Positions 1 to 5,285 of a stretch of 5,698 nucleotides of DNA are shown here, piece by piece; position 1 is the stretch's first letter; every line of letters begins with the position of its first letter. The translations under genes and the position numbers were made by a program. Source of the stretch: an uncultured Bacilli bacterium (GTDB taxonomy: Bacteria; Bacillota_I; Bacilli_A; RF39; UBA660). Under the pieces are notes generated by a model that was given only the letters and a program-made list of their open reading frames with translations, was not told the DNA's origin and made no database searches. The stretch is taken from NCBI GenBank assembly GCA_944363755.1, contig CALVVC010000066.1:1-5698 (forward strand), in the 5' to 3' direction.

Positions 1-1227
1 CGTATGTCTTATATAGTGATCTATATATCTTATAGTCTCTGTAATTTCAATTGGATATTTACTTATACCCGGTCTTAACACTTCATAAGTATTACTTTCT
101 TCTTTATAGGTTGGAGTTAAAGTTGATAAATTTTTTATTTCTGGTGCTGCTTTTAAAAATAATATTTTTAATTTTAATAAATTCTTTAACATTTCTTTAT
201 TATTAGGCATTTCTACTATCTTTTTTAATAAGTCTATTTGATCTAGAAAAAAATGTTCTATTTCTTTAAGATACCATATATTCCAATTACACATATCTCC
301 TTGAAATGTATTATACTCATCTAAATCTTCATCTTCTAAAATATTAATGTCACAAGCATTAAATAATTTTTTTAAATATTCAGTTTTATTCTTATTATTA
401 TTTTCTTTGTCTTTAAATCTATATTTTCTATTATAATGTTGTTGATATATTTCCTGAAAATATTTCCTAGATATATAAAAATCAAAATCTTCATCTATAT
501 GATCATTTATATGTACTCTAATATCTTTGAAATTTTGAAAGTAATCGTTTTTCTTTTTATCATTTTTTTGTTTTTTATCATCTAAATATGTTAAAAGTTT
601 TTTTTCTTTAATTAATTTTTCTTTTGCTTCATAACTAAAATGGTATCCATAATACTTAGTATAACAACCATAATCTTCTATATTTGATGCAATCAAGCTA
701 GATAAAGGTTTTATATATTCTAATATTATTTCTTGAATTTCTTCATCACAACCATTTAAAAGTTGTAGATATGGTTCATAATATTCTTCATTTTTCGTCA
801 TATCAAATAATGTTTTTATTTTATCCAAACTAACATTTTTATACTGCTGTTCTAACTCTTTAATATTCTTTTTAAATAGTTTATTTTCTTTAGTCATATA
901 GAAAGTTTTTATTGTTATTGGGTTTCTTGGATTAATCATCTTTTTAATTTTTTCAATTATTTCACTAGATATTACTTCTGTAAATCTAATTCCCATCTCA
1001 TCTTCTCTTGTTGTTATAGTTGCATAAATAGTTGGAACTTCTTTACCATAGTTTTCTACAATGTCGTTGTAGTTTAAGGCAAGCGTCAATTCCTCTAATT
1101 CAGTTAAATTATACTCATTAGAAATTTTTTCTACTATCTTATATGCCATATTCGGGTAAGCATATTCGCTGGTTGGAAATGGTAATAGCTCTAAGTCTTT
1201 AGCATATTCCGTTAATCTTTTCATCAT
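1..1227 (-). CDS. Unrecognised soluble protein, C-terminal end cut off by the window edge
   Basis: This frame is open for 409 codons from an ATG at 1227 to the left edge with no stop, so the gene is incomplete at its 3' end and the full protein is longer. The start is supported by AGAGGAG (1234-1240) six bases upstream; a second ATG follows at 1224, so the protein begins MMKRLTEYAKDLELL. I do not recognise the family. It has no signal peptide and no hydrophobic membrane span. It is rich in Lys, Glu, Asn, Ile and Tyr, with probable long helices, a charged Lys/Asp-rich stretch at about residues 204-226, and an aromatic patch (GDMCNWNIWYLKEIEHFF) near residues 310-327. Scattered Cys residues form no obvious metal site. 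It is divergent from the LysR-type gene and shares its control region, which makes it a natural candidate target of that regulator (inference). It is very AT-rich (10 G/C in bases 541-600). Confidence is high that it is a gene; its function is unknown. Confidence 0.85.
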   Translation of the reverse strand, partial: MMKRLTEYAKDLELLPFPTSEYAYPNMAYKIVEKISNEYNLTELEELTLALNYNDIVENYGKEVPTIYATITTREDEMGIRFTEVISSEIIEKIKKMINPRNPITIKTFYMTKENKLFKKNIKELEQQYKNVSLDKIKTLFDMTKNEEYYEPYLQLLNGCDEEIQEIILEYIKPLSSLIASNIEDYGCYTKYYGYHFSYEAKEKLIKEKKLLTYLDDKKQKNDKKKNDYFQNFKDIRVHINDHIDEDFDFYISRKYFQEIYQQHYNRKYRFKDKENNNKNKTEYLKKLFNACDINILEDEDLDEYNTFQGDMCNWNIWYLKEIEHFFLDQIDLLKKIVEMPNNKEMLKNLLKLKILFLKAAPEIKNLSTLTPTYKEESNTYEVLRPGISKYPIEITETIRYIDHYIRHT

Positions 1228-1253
1228 ATCACTCTCCTCTTACTAATATTATT

Positions 1254-1259
1254 ATTCTA
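1254..1259 (-). promoter_or_regulatory. -10 box for the left-hand unknown gene
   Basis: Read on the minus strand, this is TAGAAT, five of six matches to TATAAT. A start about seven bases downstream, near 1247, would give a leader of about 20 nt carrying the AGAGGAG ribosome binding site. No good -35 box is visible. The box lies exactly as far from the centre of the inverted repeat (1290.5) as the LysR -10 box on the other side, which supports the choice. Other A/T-only hexamers nearby (for example TAATAT at 1246-1251) are possible. Confidence 0.45.
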
Positions 1260-1264
1260 ATTCT

Positions 1265-1316
1265 TCCATAAGTAAAATGCTTATTTTCTATCATATCTAT
1301 GCATTTTAGTTATGGA
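1265..1316. repeat. Inverted repeat, probable operator between divergent genes
   Basis: The left arm TCCATAAGTAAAATGC (1265-1280) and right arm GCATTTTAGTTATGGA (1301-1316) are inverted copies matching at 15 of 16 positions, separated by a 20-bp AT-rich spacer. Each arm ends five bases from an outward-facing -10 box, so each arm covers the -35 and spacer region of one promoter. It lies upstream of both predicted transcription starts, so it should act as DNA rather than as an RNA hairpin. LysR-type proteins commonly bind dyad sequences between their own gene and a divergent target, so the LysR product at 1344-2222 is the first candidate ligand. That assignment is inference; another dimeric regulator could bind here. 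Confidence 0.7.
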
Positions 1317-1318
1317 TG

Positions 1319-1327
1319 TGTTATAAT
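1319..1327 (+). promoter_or_regulatory. Extended -10 promoter of the LysR-type gene
   Basis: TGTTATAAT gives a perfect TATAAT hexamer (1322-1327) preceded by the TGn extended -10 element. At 16-18 bases upstream there is no convincing -35 box; that position lies inside the right arm of the inverted repeat. Extended -10 promoters can work without a -35, and weak -35 contact is common where a regulator controls access. Transcription would start near A1334, giving a leader of only about 10 nt. Confidence 0.6.
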
Positions 1328-1333
1328 CGATTT

Positions 1334-1339
1334 AGGTGA
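1334..1339 (+). promoter_or_regulatory. Ribosome binding site that fixes the LysR start at 1344
   Basis: AGGTGA lies four bases before the ATG at 1344 (GTTATG follows the T at 1340). The in-frame ATG at 1299 has no such site, and its 15 extra codons contain the inverted-repeat arm, the -10 box and this ribosome binding site, so the longer start is very unlikely. The site would sit at the extreme 5' end of the predicted mRNA. Confidence 0.6.
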
Positions 1340-1343
1340 TGTT

Positions 1344-2222
1344 ATGTTTTCAGAAATTAATCTTAATTTATTAAAATATTTTTATGAGGTTGTATCAGTT
1401 AAGAATATAACTAAAGCTAGCCAAAATTTATTAATCTCTCAACCTGCCCTTTCTAGATCGATTAAAGAGTTAGAACAAGAATTAGGAACTAAACTTTTAG
1501 AGCGAGGAAAATTTGGTGTTTATCCAACTTTAGAAGGAGAGCTTTTATATCAACATCTGGATACTATTTTTAAAGATTTTGGTTCTTTTTTAAACACATT
1601 AGATACTGTTAAAAATTCTGGTGGTAATCTTTATATAGGTTCTACTACTACTAATTTCTTACCTTATATTGAAAAAAGCTTAAATTATTTTAGAAATATA
1701 TATCCTAATATTAAAATACATATTACATTAGAAAGCATTCCTGTTTTAGAGGAGCAAGCTCGACTTGGAAAACTTGATATTTTAATAAAAAATGACTATG
1801 AATATATGGAATTTTTTAAAAAGAAATTTTCTTTTGAAATTGAAGATGTTTTTGTAGCTTCCAAAAAAACTTTCCCAGAATTAAGTGAAAAAGTTTTCTC
1901 ATTATCAGAGCTTTTAAATTATCCTTTTGTACTATTAAGTTCTATTACACACGGAAGAAGAAATTTTGATAATTACTTACGTTCACAAAATATTAAATTC
2001 AAACCTGATTATGAGTTTAATAGTTATAGTTTGTGTACTGAATTAATAAAAGAAGGATTTGGTATTGGTATAGGAAATCCAATTCATTATCAAGCAGATG
2101 ACTTTATTATTATTTCTACTGATTTTAAAATACCTAGTAGAAGTTTTGATGTTGGTTATATAAGCACATCAAAAAATAAATTTATTAAAGAGTTTTTTGA
2201 AATATTAGAAAATAATAGTTAG
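1344..2222 (+). CDS. LysR-type transcriptional regulator
   Basis: The product (292 residues from ATG 1344) is a cytoplasmic DNA-binding regulator of the LysR family, whose usual length is about 290-330. Residues 6-65 form the N-terminal winged helix-turn-helix: LKYFYEVVSVKNITKASQNL followed by the recognition-helix signature ISQPALSRSIKELEQELG and LLERGKFGVYPTLEGE, matching the family pattern closely. A linker helix follows at about 66-90. Residues 94-292 form the two-lobed effector-binding domain, with family landmarks LGKLDILI (141-148) and GFGIGIGNP (238-246). The effector cannot be read from the sequence. The longer frame from 1299 adds MHFSYGCVIIDLGDV, which lies over promoter and ribosome-binding DNA and is probably not translated. 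The gene is divergent from the unknown gene at 1-1227, across a dyad operator that suggests autoregulation plus control of that neighbour. It ends in TAG, and a terminator follows at once. Confidence 0.93.
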   Translation: MFSEINLNLLKYFYEVVSVKNITKASQNLLISQPALSRSIKELEQELGTKLLERGKFGVYPTLEGELLYQHLDTIFKDFGSFLNTLDTVKNSGGNLYIGSTTTNFLPYIEKSLNYFRNIYPNIKIHITLESIPVLEEQARLGKLDILIKNDYEYMEFFKKKFSFEIEDVFVASKKTFPELSEKVFSLSELLNYPFVLLSSITHGRRNFDNYLRSQNIKFKPDYEFNSYSLCTELIKEGFGIGIGNPIHYQADDFIIISTDFKIPSRSFDVGYISTSKNKFIKEFFEILENNS

Positions 2223-2228
2223 ATTATT

Positions 2229-2252
2229 AACTCTCTATATGAGAGTTTTTTT
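2229..2252 (+). terminator. Intrinsic terminator of the LysR-type gene
   Basis: AACTCTC (2229-2235) pairs perfectly with GAGAGTT (2241-2247) across a five-base TATAT loop, and seven T residues run from 2246 to 2252. It begins six bases after the TAG stop. It also separates the gene from the convergent hydrolase gene. Confidence 0.85.
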
Positions 2253-2259
2253 GTGCAAG

Positions 2260-2280
2260 AAAAAAGAAGGTTATCCTTTC
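2260..2280 (-). terminator. Weak candidate terminator of the SleL/YaaH-like gene
   Basis: On the minus strand, AAGG (2278-2275) can pair with CCTT (2270-2267) around a four-base ATAA loop that includes the TAA stop. The outer part of the stem is imperfect, with one mismatch and G-T pairs. Six T residues follow (AAAAAA at 2260-2265 on the plus strand). The short stem makes this uncertain; the strong hairpin at 2229-2252 lacks a T run in this direction. Confidence 0.35.
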
Positions 2281-3392
2281 TCTACTTTAAAATTATCATT
2301 TATTACAGCATACATCTGTGGGAAATAATTCATGATTGTCCATATAGAAATACCACCTAAATTATATTTAGTTACAAGATCTAACTTAGCTTTTATACTT
2401 CTAGCATCTTCAAACCAAACAATATGAAGATTCTTATTTTCATCTTTGTAATAGAAGTATGGAGCTTTCGCTACTGGATCAAACTTTATTTCTACTCCTT
2501 TTTCTGAAGCTAGAAGAATAGCATTAGTATTAGTAATTGATTTAGCAGGTCTACCTTGTTCATAAGGCAAAGTCCAGTCATATCCATAATTTGGTATACC
2601 CATTAAAATCTTTTTACTAGGTATTTTAGTAACAGCATACTCTATTACTCTTTCTACTTGATTAATAGGAGCGACGGCCATAGGTGGTCCATAAGTATAG
2701 CCCCATTCATAAGTCATTATGATAACATGGTCTGTTAATTTTCCATGAGTAGCATAATCATGAGCTTCATATAATGTTCCTTGTTGATTTTCTCTTACTT
2801 TAGGAGCAAGAGCAGTTGTAATTATAAATTCTTCTTCCCGCATTCTTGTTGCAACTTTTTCTAAAAAACTATTATATAACTCTTTATCCATAGGATATAC
2901 ATATTCAAAATCAATATCTACTCCAGCATAACCTTTATTCCTTAGAGTAGTAACTAAATTATTAATTAATCTTTCCTGAATAGTTTCACTTAATAAAATT
3001 GTATGAGCAAGATTACTATCAAATCTACCTGTTTCTCCTATATTAGTCATTACTAACATAGGTAAAGTATTAGTATCTTTGGCAGCCGTTATAACTCTAT
3101 TATCATTTATTTGTTTTAGGTTACCATCACTAGTTACTTGATAACTAAAGATACTTAAAAATGTCAAACTGGGCAGTGTTAAAGCTAGCGTTGTATCACT
3201 AATAGTAGGATAAGCATAACCATTTACTAAAATACCAGGCTTTATAGTTGTCGGTATTACTAAGGCTTGCCCTATCATTAAACGGTTTATATTAGATAAG
3301 CCATTAAAATCAGTTATTTCTCTTACTGTTGTACTGAATTTTCTAGCGATAGCATAAAGGGTATCACCAGGCTTTACTGTGTATATAGTCAA
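2271..3392 (-). CDS. LysM and GH18 domain protein, SleL/YaaH-type spore cortex hydrolase family
   Basis: The 373-residue product resembles SleL/YaaH proteins, N-acetylglucosaminidases that cut spore cortex peptidoglycan during germination. Residues 2-47 are one LysM peptidoglycan-binding domain (YTVKPGDTLYAIARKF ... IGQALVIP). The rest, about 54-365, is a GH18 barrel: GVDIDFEYV (157-165) supplies D161 and the predicted acid catalyst E163, MTYEWGYTYGPP (226-237) is the family's substrate-site signature, and W351 lies near the barrel end. Family members such as B. subtilis YaaH usually have two LysM domains; here there is one. There is no signal peptide, as expected for enzymes made in the mother cell and placed on the spore. 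The first acidic residue of the usual chitinase motif is Ala156. The start is TTG at 3392, preceded by AAGGAG and an in-frame TAA at 3407-3405, so no upstream start exists. The gene lies 46 nt downstream of the yitT-like gene on the same strand. A role in spores is inferred from the family. Confidence 0.9.
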   Translation of the reverse strand: MTIYTVKPGDTLYAIARKFSTTVREITDFNGLSNINRLMIGQALVIPTTIKPGILVNGYAYPTISDTTLALTLPSLTFLSIFSYQVTSDGNLKQINDNRVITAAKDTNTLPMLVMTNIGETGRFDSNLAHTILLSETIQERLINNLVTTLRNKGYAGVDIDFEYVYPMDKELYNSFLEKVATRMREEEFIITTALAPKVRENQQGTLYEAHDYATHGKLTDHVIIMTYEWGYTYGPPMAVAPINQVERVIEYAVTKIPSKKILMGIPNYGYDWTLPYEQGRPAKSITNTNAILLASEKGVEIKFDPVAKAPYFYYKDENKNLHIVWFEDARSIKAKLDLVTKYNLGGISIWTIMNYFPQMYAVINDNFKVEKG

Positions 3393-3400
3393 AGTATCAA

Positions 3401-3406
3401 CTCCTT
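3401..3406 (-). promoter_or_regulatory. Ribosome binding site for the TTG start of the hydrolase gene
   Basis: The minus strand reads AAGGAG, then eight bases (TTGATACT), then TTG at 3392. The LysM domain begins at residue 4 and a stop codon lies in frame just upstream, so this TTG is the only sensible start. The rare start codon may lower translation. Confidence 0.75.
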
Positions 3407-3414
3407 ATACTTTA

Positions 3415-3444
3415 ACTATATGTTTTTAATAATATATATTATAC
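3415..3444 (-). promoter_or_regulatory. Speculative internal promoter before the hydrolase gene
   Basis: On the minus strand, GTATAAT (3444-3438) and CATATAGT (3422-3415) are separated by 15 bases. They partly resemble the -35 and -10 boxes of sporulation sigma-E promoters as I recall them (-10 close to CATACAnT). A start near 3408 would give a leader of about 16 nt. The same DNA contains TATAAT (3443-3438) and an A/T-only palindrome (3429-3442), so chance matches are likely in DNA of this composition. The gene may simply be read from the yitT promoter. Confidence 0.22.
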
Positions 3445-4332
3445 TTCTTTTATTCTTGTAGTACTCTTTTTACTTTTTAATCTTTTAGTGGATTTTATAT
3501 GATTACCTATAATATCAGAAACATCCATAATTGTAATAAAAGCACTCTCATCCATTAGATTAGCTATCTTTTTAAGTTCAAAGACTTCTATTCTAGTTAA
3601 GACACAGTACATTACTTCTTTTTCTCCTGTTAATAAGCCACTACCATTTATTTTAGTTACTGTCCTACCAAGCCTTTTATATATTTCATTAGCCATATCT
3701 GTTCCTTTTTCTGTTACAATTAAAGCTGCTTTCGCTTGTTCTAAGCCTTCTGAGACAAGATCTATTACTTTATATGTAATAAAATAAGTTAAAACTGAAT
3801 AAAGAGCCCTATCTATTCCAAAAGTAAGAGCAGCAATGCTATAAATAATAAAGTTAAATATCATTACTATTTGTCCTACAGAAAGTGATGTTTTCTTACT
3901 TATAACAAGAGCGACTGATTCTGTTCCATCAATACATGAACCAAATCTAATAACTAGTCCTACTCCTATTCCTAATAAGACTCCTCCAAAGATAGTTGCA
4001 AGTAATATTTCATCTGTAACTTCATGGAATGTTTCAAAGAAACTAAGGGATAATGAGAAAGTTATCATACTAACTATAGTTCTCATCAAGAAACTTTTTC
4101 CTAGATTACGGTATCCTATATAGACAAAGGGAATATTAATTAGAATAACTAATAAACTTATTGGTATAGAAAATACTTTAGATATAATTATTGATATACC
4201 TGTTACTCCTCCATCTAAAATATTATTAGGTATTAAGAATGTATCTAATGAATATGCTGCTAGCATAGCTCCTAATATTATTAATAAATAAGATAAAATT
4301 GTTTTTATATAGTTATTTTTTATTTTTACCAT
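3439..4332 (-). CDS. YitT family membrane protein with C-terminal DUF2179 domain
   Basis: This is a 297-residue integral membrane protein of the YitT family (older names DUF161 and UPF0750), widespread in Firmicutes, often in several copies; its transported substrate, if any, is unknown. Residues about 10-195 hold roughly six hydrophobic segments (near 11-30, 42-52, 56-74, 85-100, 110-130, 152-190). They include the family landmarks LDGGVTGISIIISK (39-52), which follows IPNNI, and GSCIDGTESVAL (131-142) in place of the common GSTGGTDIIA pattern. Residues about 203-275 are a soluble DUF2179 domain with GRTVTKINGSGLLTGEKEVM, CVLTRIEVFELKKIA and AFITIMDVSDIIG. A basic tail (KRLKSKKSTTR) ends the protein. 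The start ATG at 4332 has an excellent GGAGGT site seven bases upstream. The SleL/YaaH-like gene follows after 46 nt without a clear terminator, so the two may be co-transcribed. The gene is divergent from the GNAT gene. Confidence 0.93.
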   Translation of the reverse strand: MVKIKNNYIKTILSYLLIILGAMLAAYSLDTFLIPNNILDGGVTGISIIISKVFSIPISLLVILINIPFVYIGYRNLGKSFLMRTIVSMITFSLSLSFFETFHEVTDEILLATIFGGVLLGIGVGLVIRFGSCIDGTESVALVISKKTSLSVGQIVMIFNFIIYSIAALTFGIDRALYSVLTYFITYKVIDLVSEGLEQAKAALIVTEKGTDMANEIYKRLGRTVTKINGSGLLTGEKEVMYCVLTRIEVFELKKIANLMDESAFITIMDVSDIIGNHIKSTKRLKSKKSTTRIKEV

Positions 4333-4350
4333 AAATATACCTCCATCTAT

Positions 4351-4380
4351 ATTATACAGGAAAATATTATTTTTTTGCAG
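4351..4380 (-). promoter_or_regulatory. Promoter of the yitT-like gene
   Basis: On the minus strand the -10 is a perfect TATAAT (4356-4351). With an 18-base spacer the -35 is CTGCAA (4380-4375), only three of six matches. A start near 4344 would place the GGAGGT ribosome binding site at the very 5' end of a leader of about 12 nt. The -35 position is shared with the GNAT promoter on the other strand. Confidence 0.6.
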
Positions 4381-4404
4381 TTTTATGTAAATAATTGATA
4401 TAAT
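4375..4404 (+). promoter_or_regulatory. Extended -10 promoter of the GNAT gene
   Basis: The -10 is a perfect TATAAT (4399-4404) preceded by TGA, an extended -10 element. With an 18-base spacer the -35 is TTGCAG (4375-4380), matching the TTG of the consensus. A start near A4411 gives a leader of about 25 nt with GGAGG at 4425-4429. The -35 falls on the same six bases used by the opposing yitT promoter. Confidence 0.65.
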
Positions 4405-4435
4405 TACATTATATAGAACAGTTTGGAGGAAATTT

Positions 4436-4852
4436 ATGGATAATTTAGTTATTAGAAAATATGTTAATGATGATTTTGATGGGGTTATTAATCTATTAAA
4501 AAATCACTTTAATATTAGTGATGATATTTATTCTTTAGATGATAGTGTAAATAATTTTGGTATAGTTGCACTTGTTGATGAAAAGGTAGTTGGTTATATT
4601 AGAATCGATAAGTTAAATAATCCTTTTAAAAATAGTAATTATTATTTATTAAACTATGTATGTGTTGATTCTAATTATCAAAATATGAATATTGCTACTA
4701 AGATGTTAGAATTTATATTTAATATAGCTAAAGATGATAATATTAGTTATATAGAATTAACTTCAAAGTCTTCTAGAGAAGCGGCAAATCACTTGTATTT
4801 AAAGATGGGATTTGTTATTAGAAATACTAATGTATTTAGAAAAGAGATGTAA
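4436..4852 (+). CDS. GNAT family N-acetyltransferase
   Basis: The 138-residue product is a single-domain Gcn5-related acetyltransferase, expected to move an acetyl group from acetyl-CoA to an amine on an unknown small molecule or protein in the cytoplasm. Visible features are the N-terminal LVIRKYVNDDFDGVINLL, the central strand VALVDEKVVGYIRIDKL (44-60), motif A from YVCVDSNYQNMNIATKML (74-91), and motif B with AANHLYLKMGF (117-127), where Y121 is in the place of the usual catalytic or CoA-thiolate tyrosine. In the acetyl-CoA loop, normally Q/R-x-x-G-x-G/A, this protein reads Q82-N-M-N85-I-A87, so the first glycine is Asn. The ending TNVFRKEM is typical of many Firmicutes members. The start has GGAGG six bases upstream. 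The gene is divergent from the yitT-like gene and has its own promoter. The family call is firm; the substrate is not readable. Confidence 0.9.
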   Translation: MDNLVIRKYVNDDFDGVINLLKNHFNISDDIYSLDDSVNNFGIVALVDEKVVGYIRIDKLNNPFKNSNYYLLNYVCVDSNYQNMNIATKMLEFIFNIAKDDNISYIELTSKSSREAANHLYLKMGFVIRNTNVFRKEM

Positions 4853-4853
4853 A

Positions 4854-4879
4854 ATTTTCTTTTAAGAAAATAATTTTAT
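4854..4879 (+). terminator. Weak candidate terminator after the GNAT gene
   Basis: ATTTTCT (4854-4860) can pair with AGAAAAT (4865-4871) over a four-base loop, and a T-rich stretch (TAATTTTAT) follows. Only one pair is G-C, so the stem is weak. It begins two bases after the TAA stop, where a terminator is expected, and the next gene has its own promoter. Confidence 0.35.
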
Positions 4880-4896
4880 AAATATTTAAAAAAATG

Positions 4897-4926
4897 TTGT
4901 ATCATTAAATGATTTTATACTATAAT
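4897..4926 (+). promoter_or_regulatory. Promoter of the TM2 / DUF2752 pair
   Basis: TTGTAT (4897-4902) and a perfect TATAAT (4921-4926) are spaced by 18 bases. An overlapping TATACT (4916-4921) is an alternative -10. A start near G4933 would give a leader of about 17 nt with AAAGGAG (4934-4940) nine bases before the ATG. Confidence 0.55.
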
Positions 4927-4949
4927 GTATGTGAAAGGAGTAAAGAATT

Positions 4950-5285
4950 ATGGATAAGAGCAAAATTGATATGTATTTAACTACTAATGCTAAATACTTT
5001 GAACCTTCTGCTATACCTATAATTAGACAAAAACTAGAAAAAGCTAGTGATGAAACTTTATTAAGTTTACAAGCTTGTGATTTAAAAGATCCTACTGTTT
5101 TGCTAATTATTTCTATACTTTTAGGAAGTTTAGGTATAGATAGATTTATGATAGGTGATGTTGGTATGGGAATTTTAAAACTTCTAACATTAGGATGTTG
5201 TGGAATTTTAACAATTGTAGATTGGTTTACAATTAGTAAGAAAACTAAAGAAAAAAATCTAGCTACAATTTCAATGATTCTATAA
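4950..5285 (+). CDS. TM2 domain membrane protein
   Basis: The 111-residue product is a small membrane protein. Residues 1-46 are soluble and probably helical (KIDMYLTTNAKYF, IIRQKLEKASDETLLSL), an N-terminal arrangement I recall from similar proteins of gut bacteria. Residues about 47-95 are a TM2 domain: hydrophobic helix VLLIISILLGSLG (50-62), the signature turn DRFMIGD (64-70), second helix GILKLLTLGCCGILTIV (74-90), and the closing D91-W92. TM2 domains are short helical hairpins of unknown biochemical role. Two adjacent cysteines, C83 and C84, sit in the second helix where glycines are usual. The tail is basic and short. The start is supported by AAAGGAG nine bases upstream. The TAA stop overlaps the next gene's ATG by one base (TAATG), so the two are probably translationally coupled. 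Function is unknown. Confidence 0.9.
   Translation: MDKSKIDMYLTTNAKYFEPSAIPIIRQKLEKASDETLLSLQACDLKDPTVLLIISILLGSLGIDRFMIGDVGMGILKLLTLGCCGILTIVDWFTISKKTKEKNLATISMIL

Noticed and set aside
1..1227. The left-hand frame as a pseudogene or non-coding stretch
   Set aside because: There is no internal stop over 409 codons, and it has a strong ribosome binding site and a plausible promoter; it is simply cut by the window edge.
1299..1343. N-terminal extension MHFSYGCVIIDLGDV of the LysR protein
   Set aside because: It lies over promoter, operator arm and ribosome binding site DNA and does not resemble LysR N-termini; the start at 1344 is better.
1309..1345. Three copies of GTTAT at 1309, 1320 and 1341 with near-helical spacing (11 and 21 bp)
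   Set aside because: Five-base A/T-rich words recur by chance, and two copies overlap the -10 box and the start codon, which explain them better.
3429..3442. Perfect A/T-only palindrome ATAATATATATTAT over the yitT stop codon
   Set aside because: Simple A/T palindromes are expected by chance in DNA this AT-rich; with no G-C pairs and no proper T run it is neither a convincing terminator nor an operator.
4854..4949. A riboswitch or small RNA in the gap before the TM2 gene
   Set aside because: The gap is under 100 bases, almost all A/T, and is accounted for by a weak hairpin, a promoter and a ribosome binding site.
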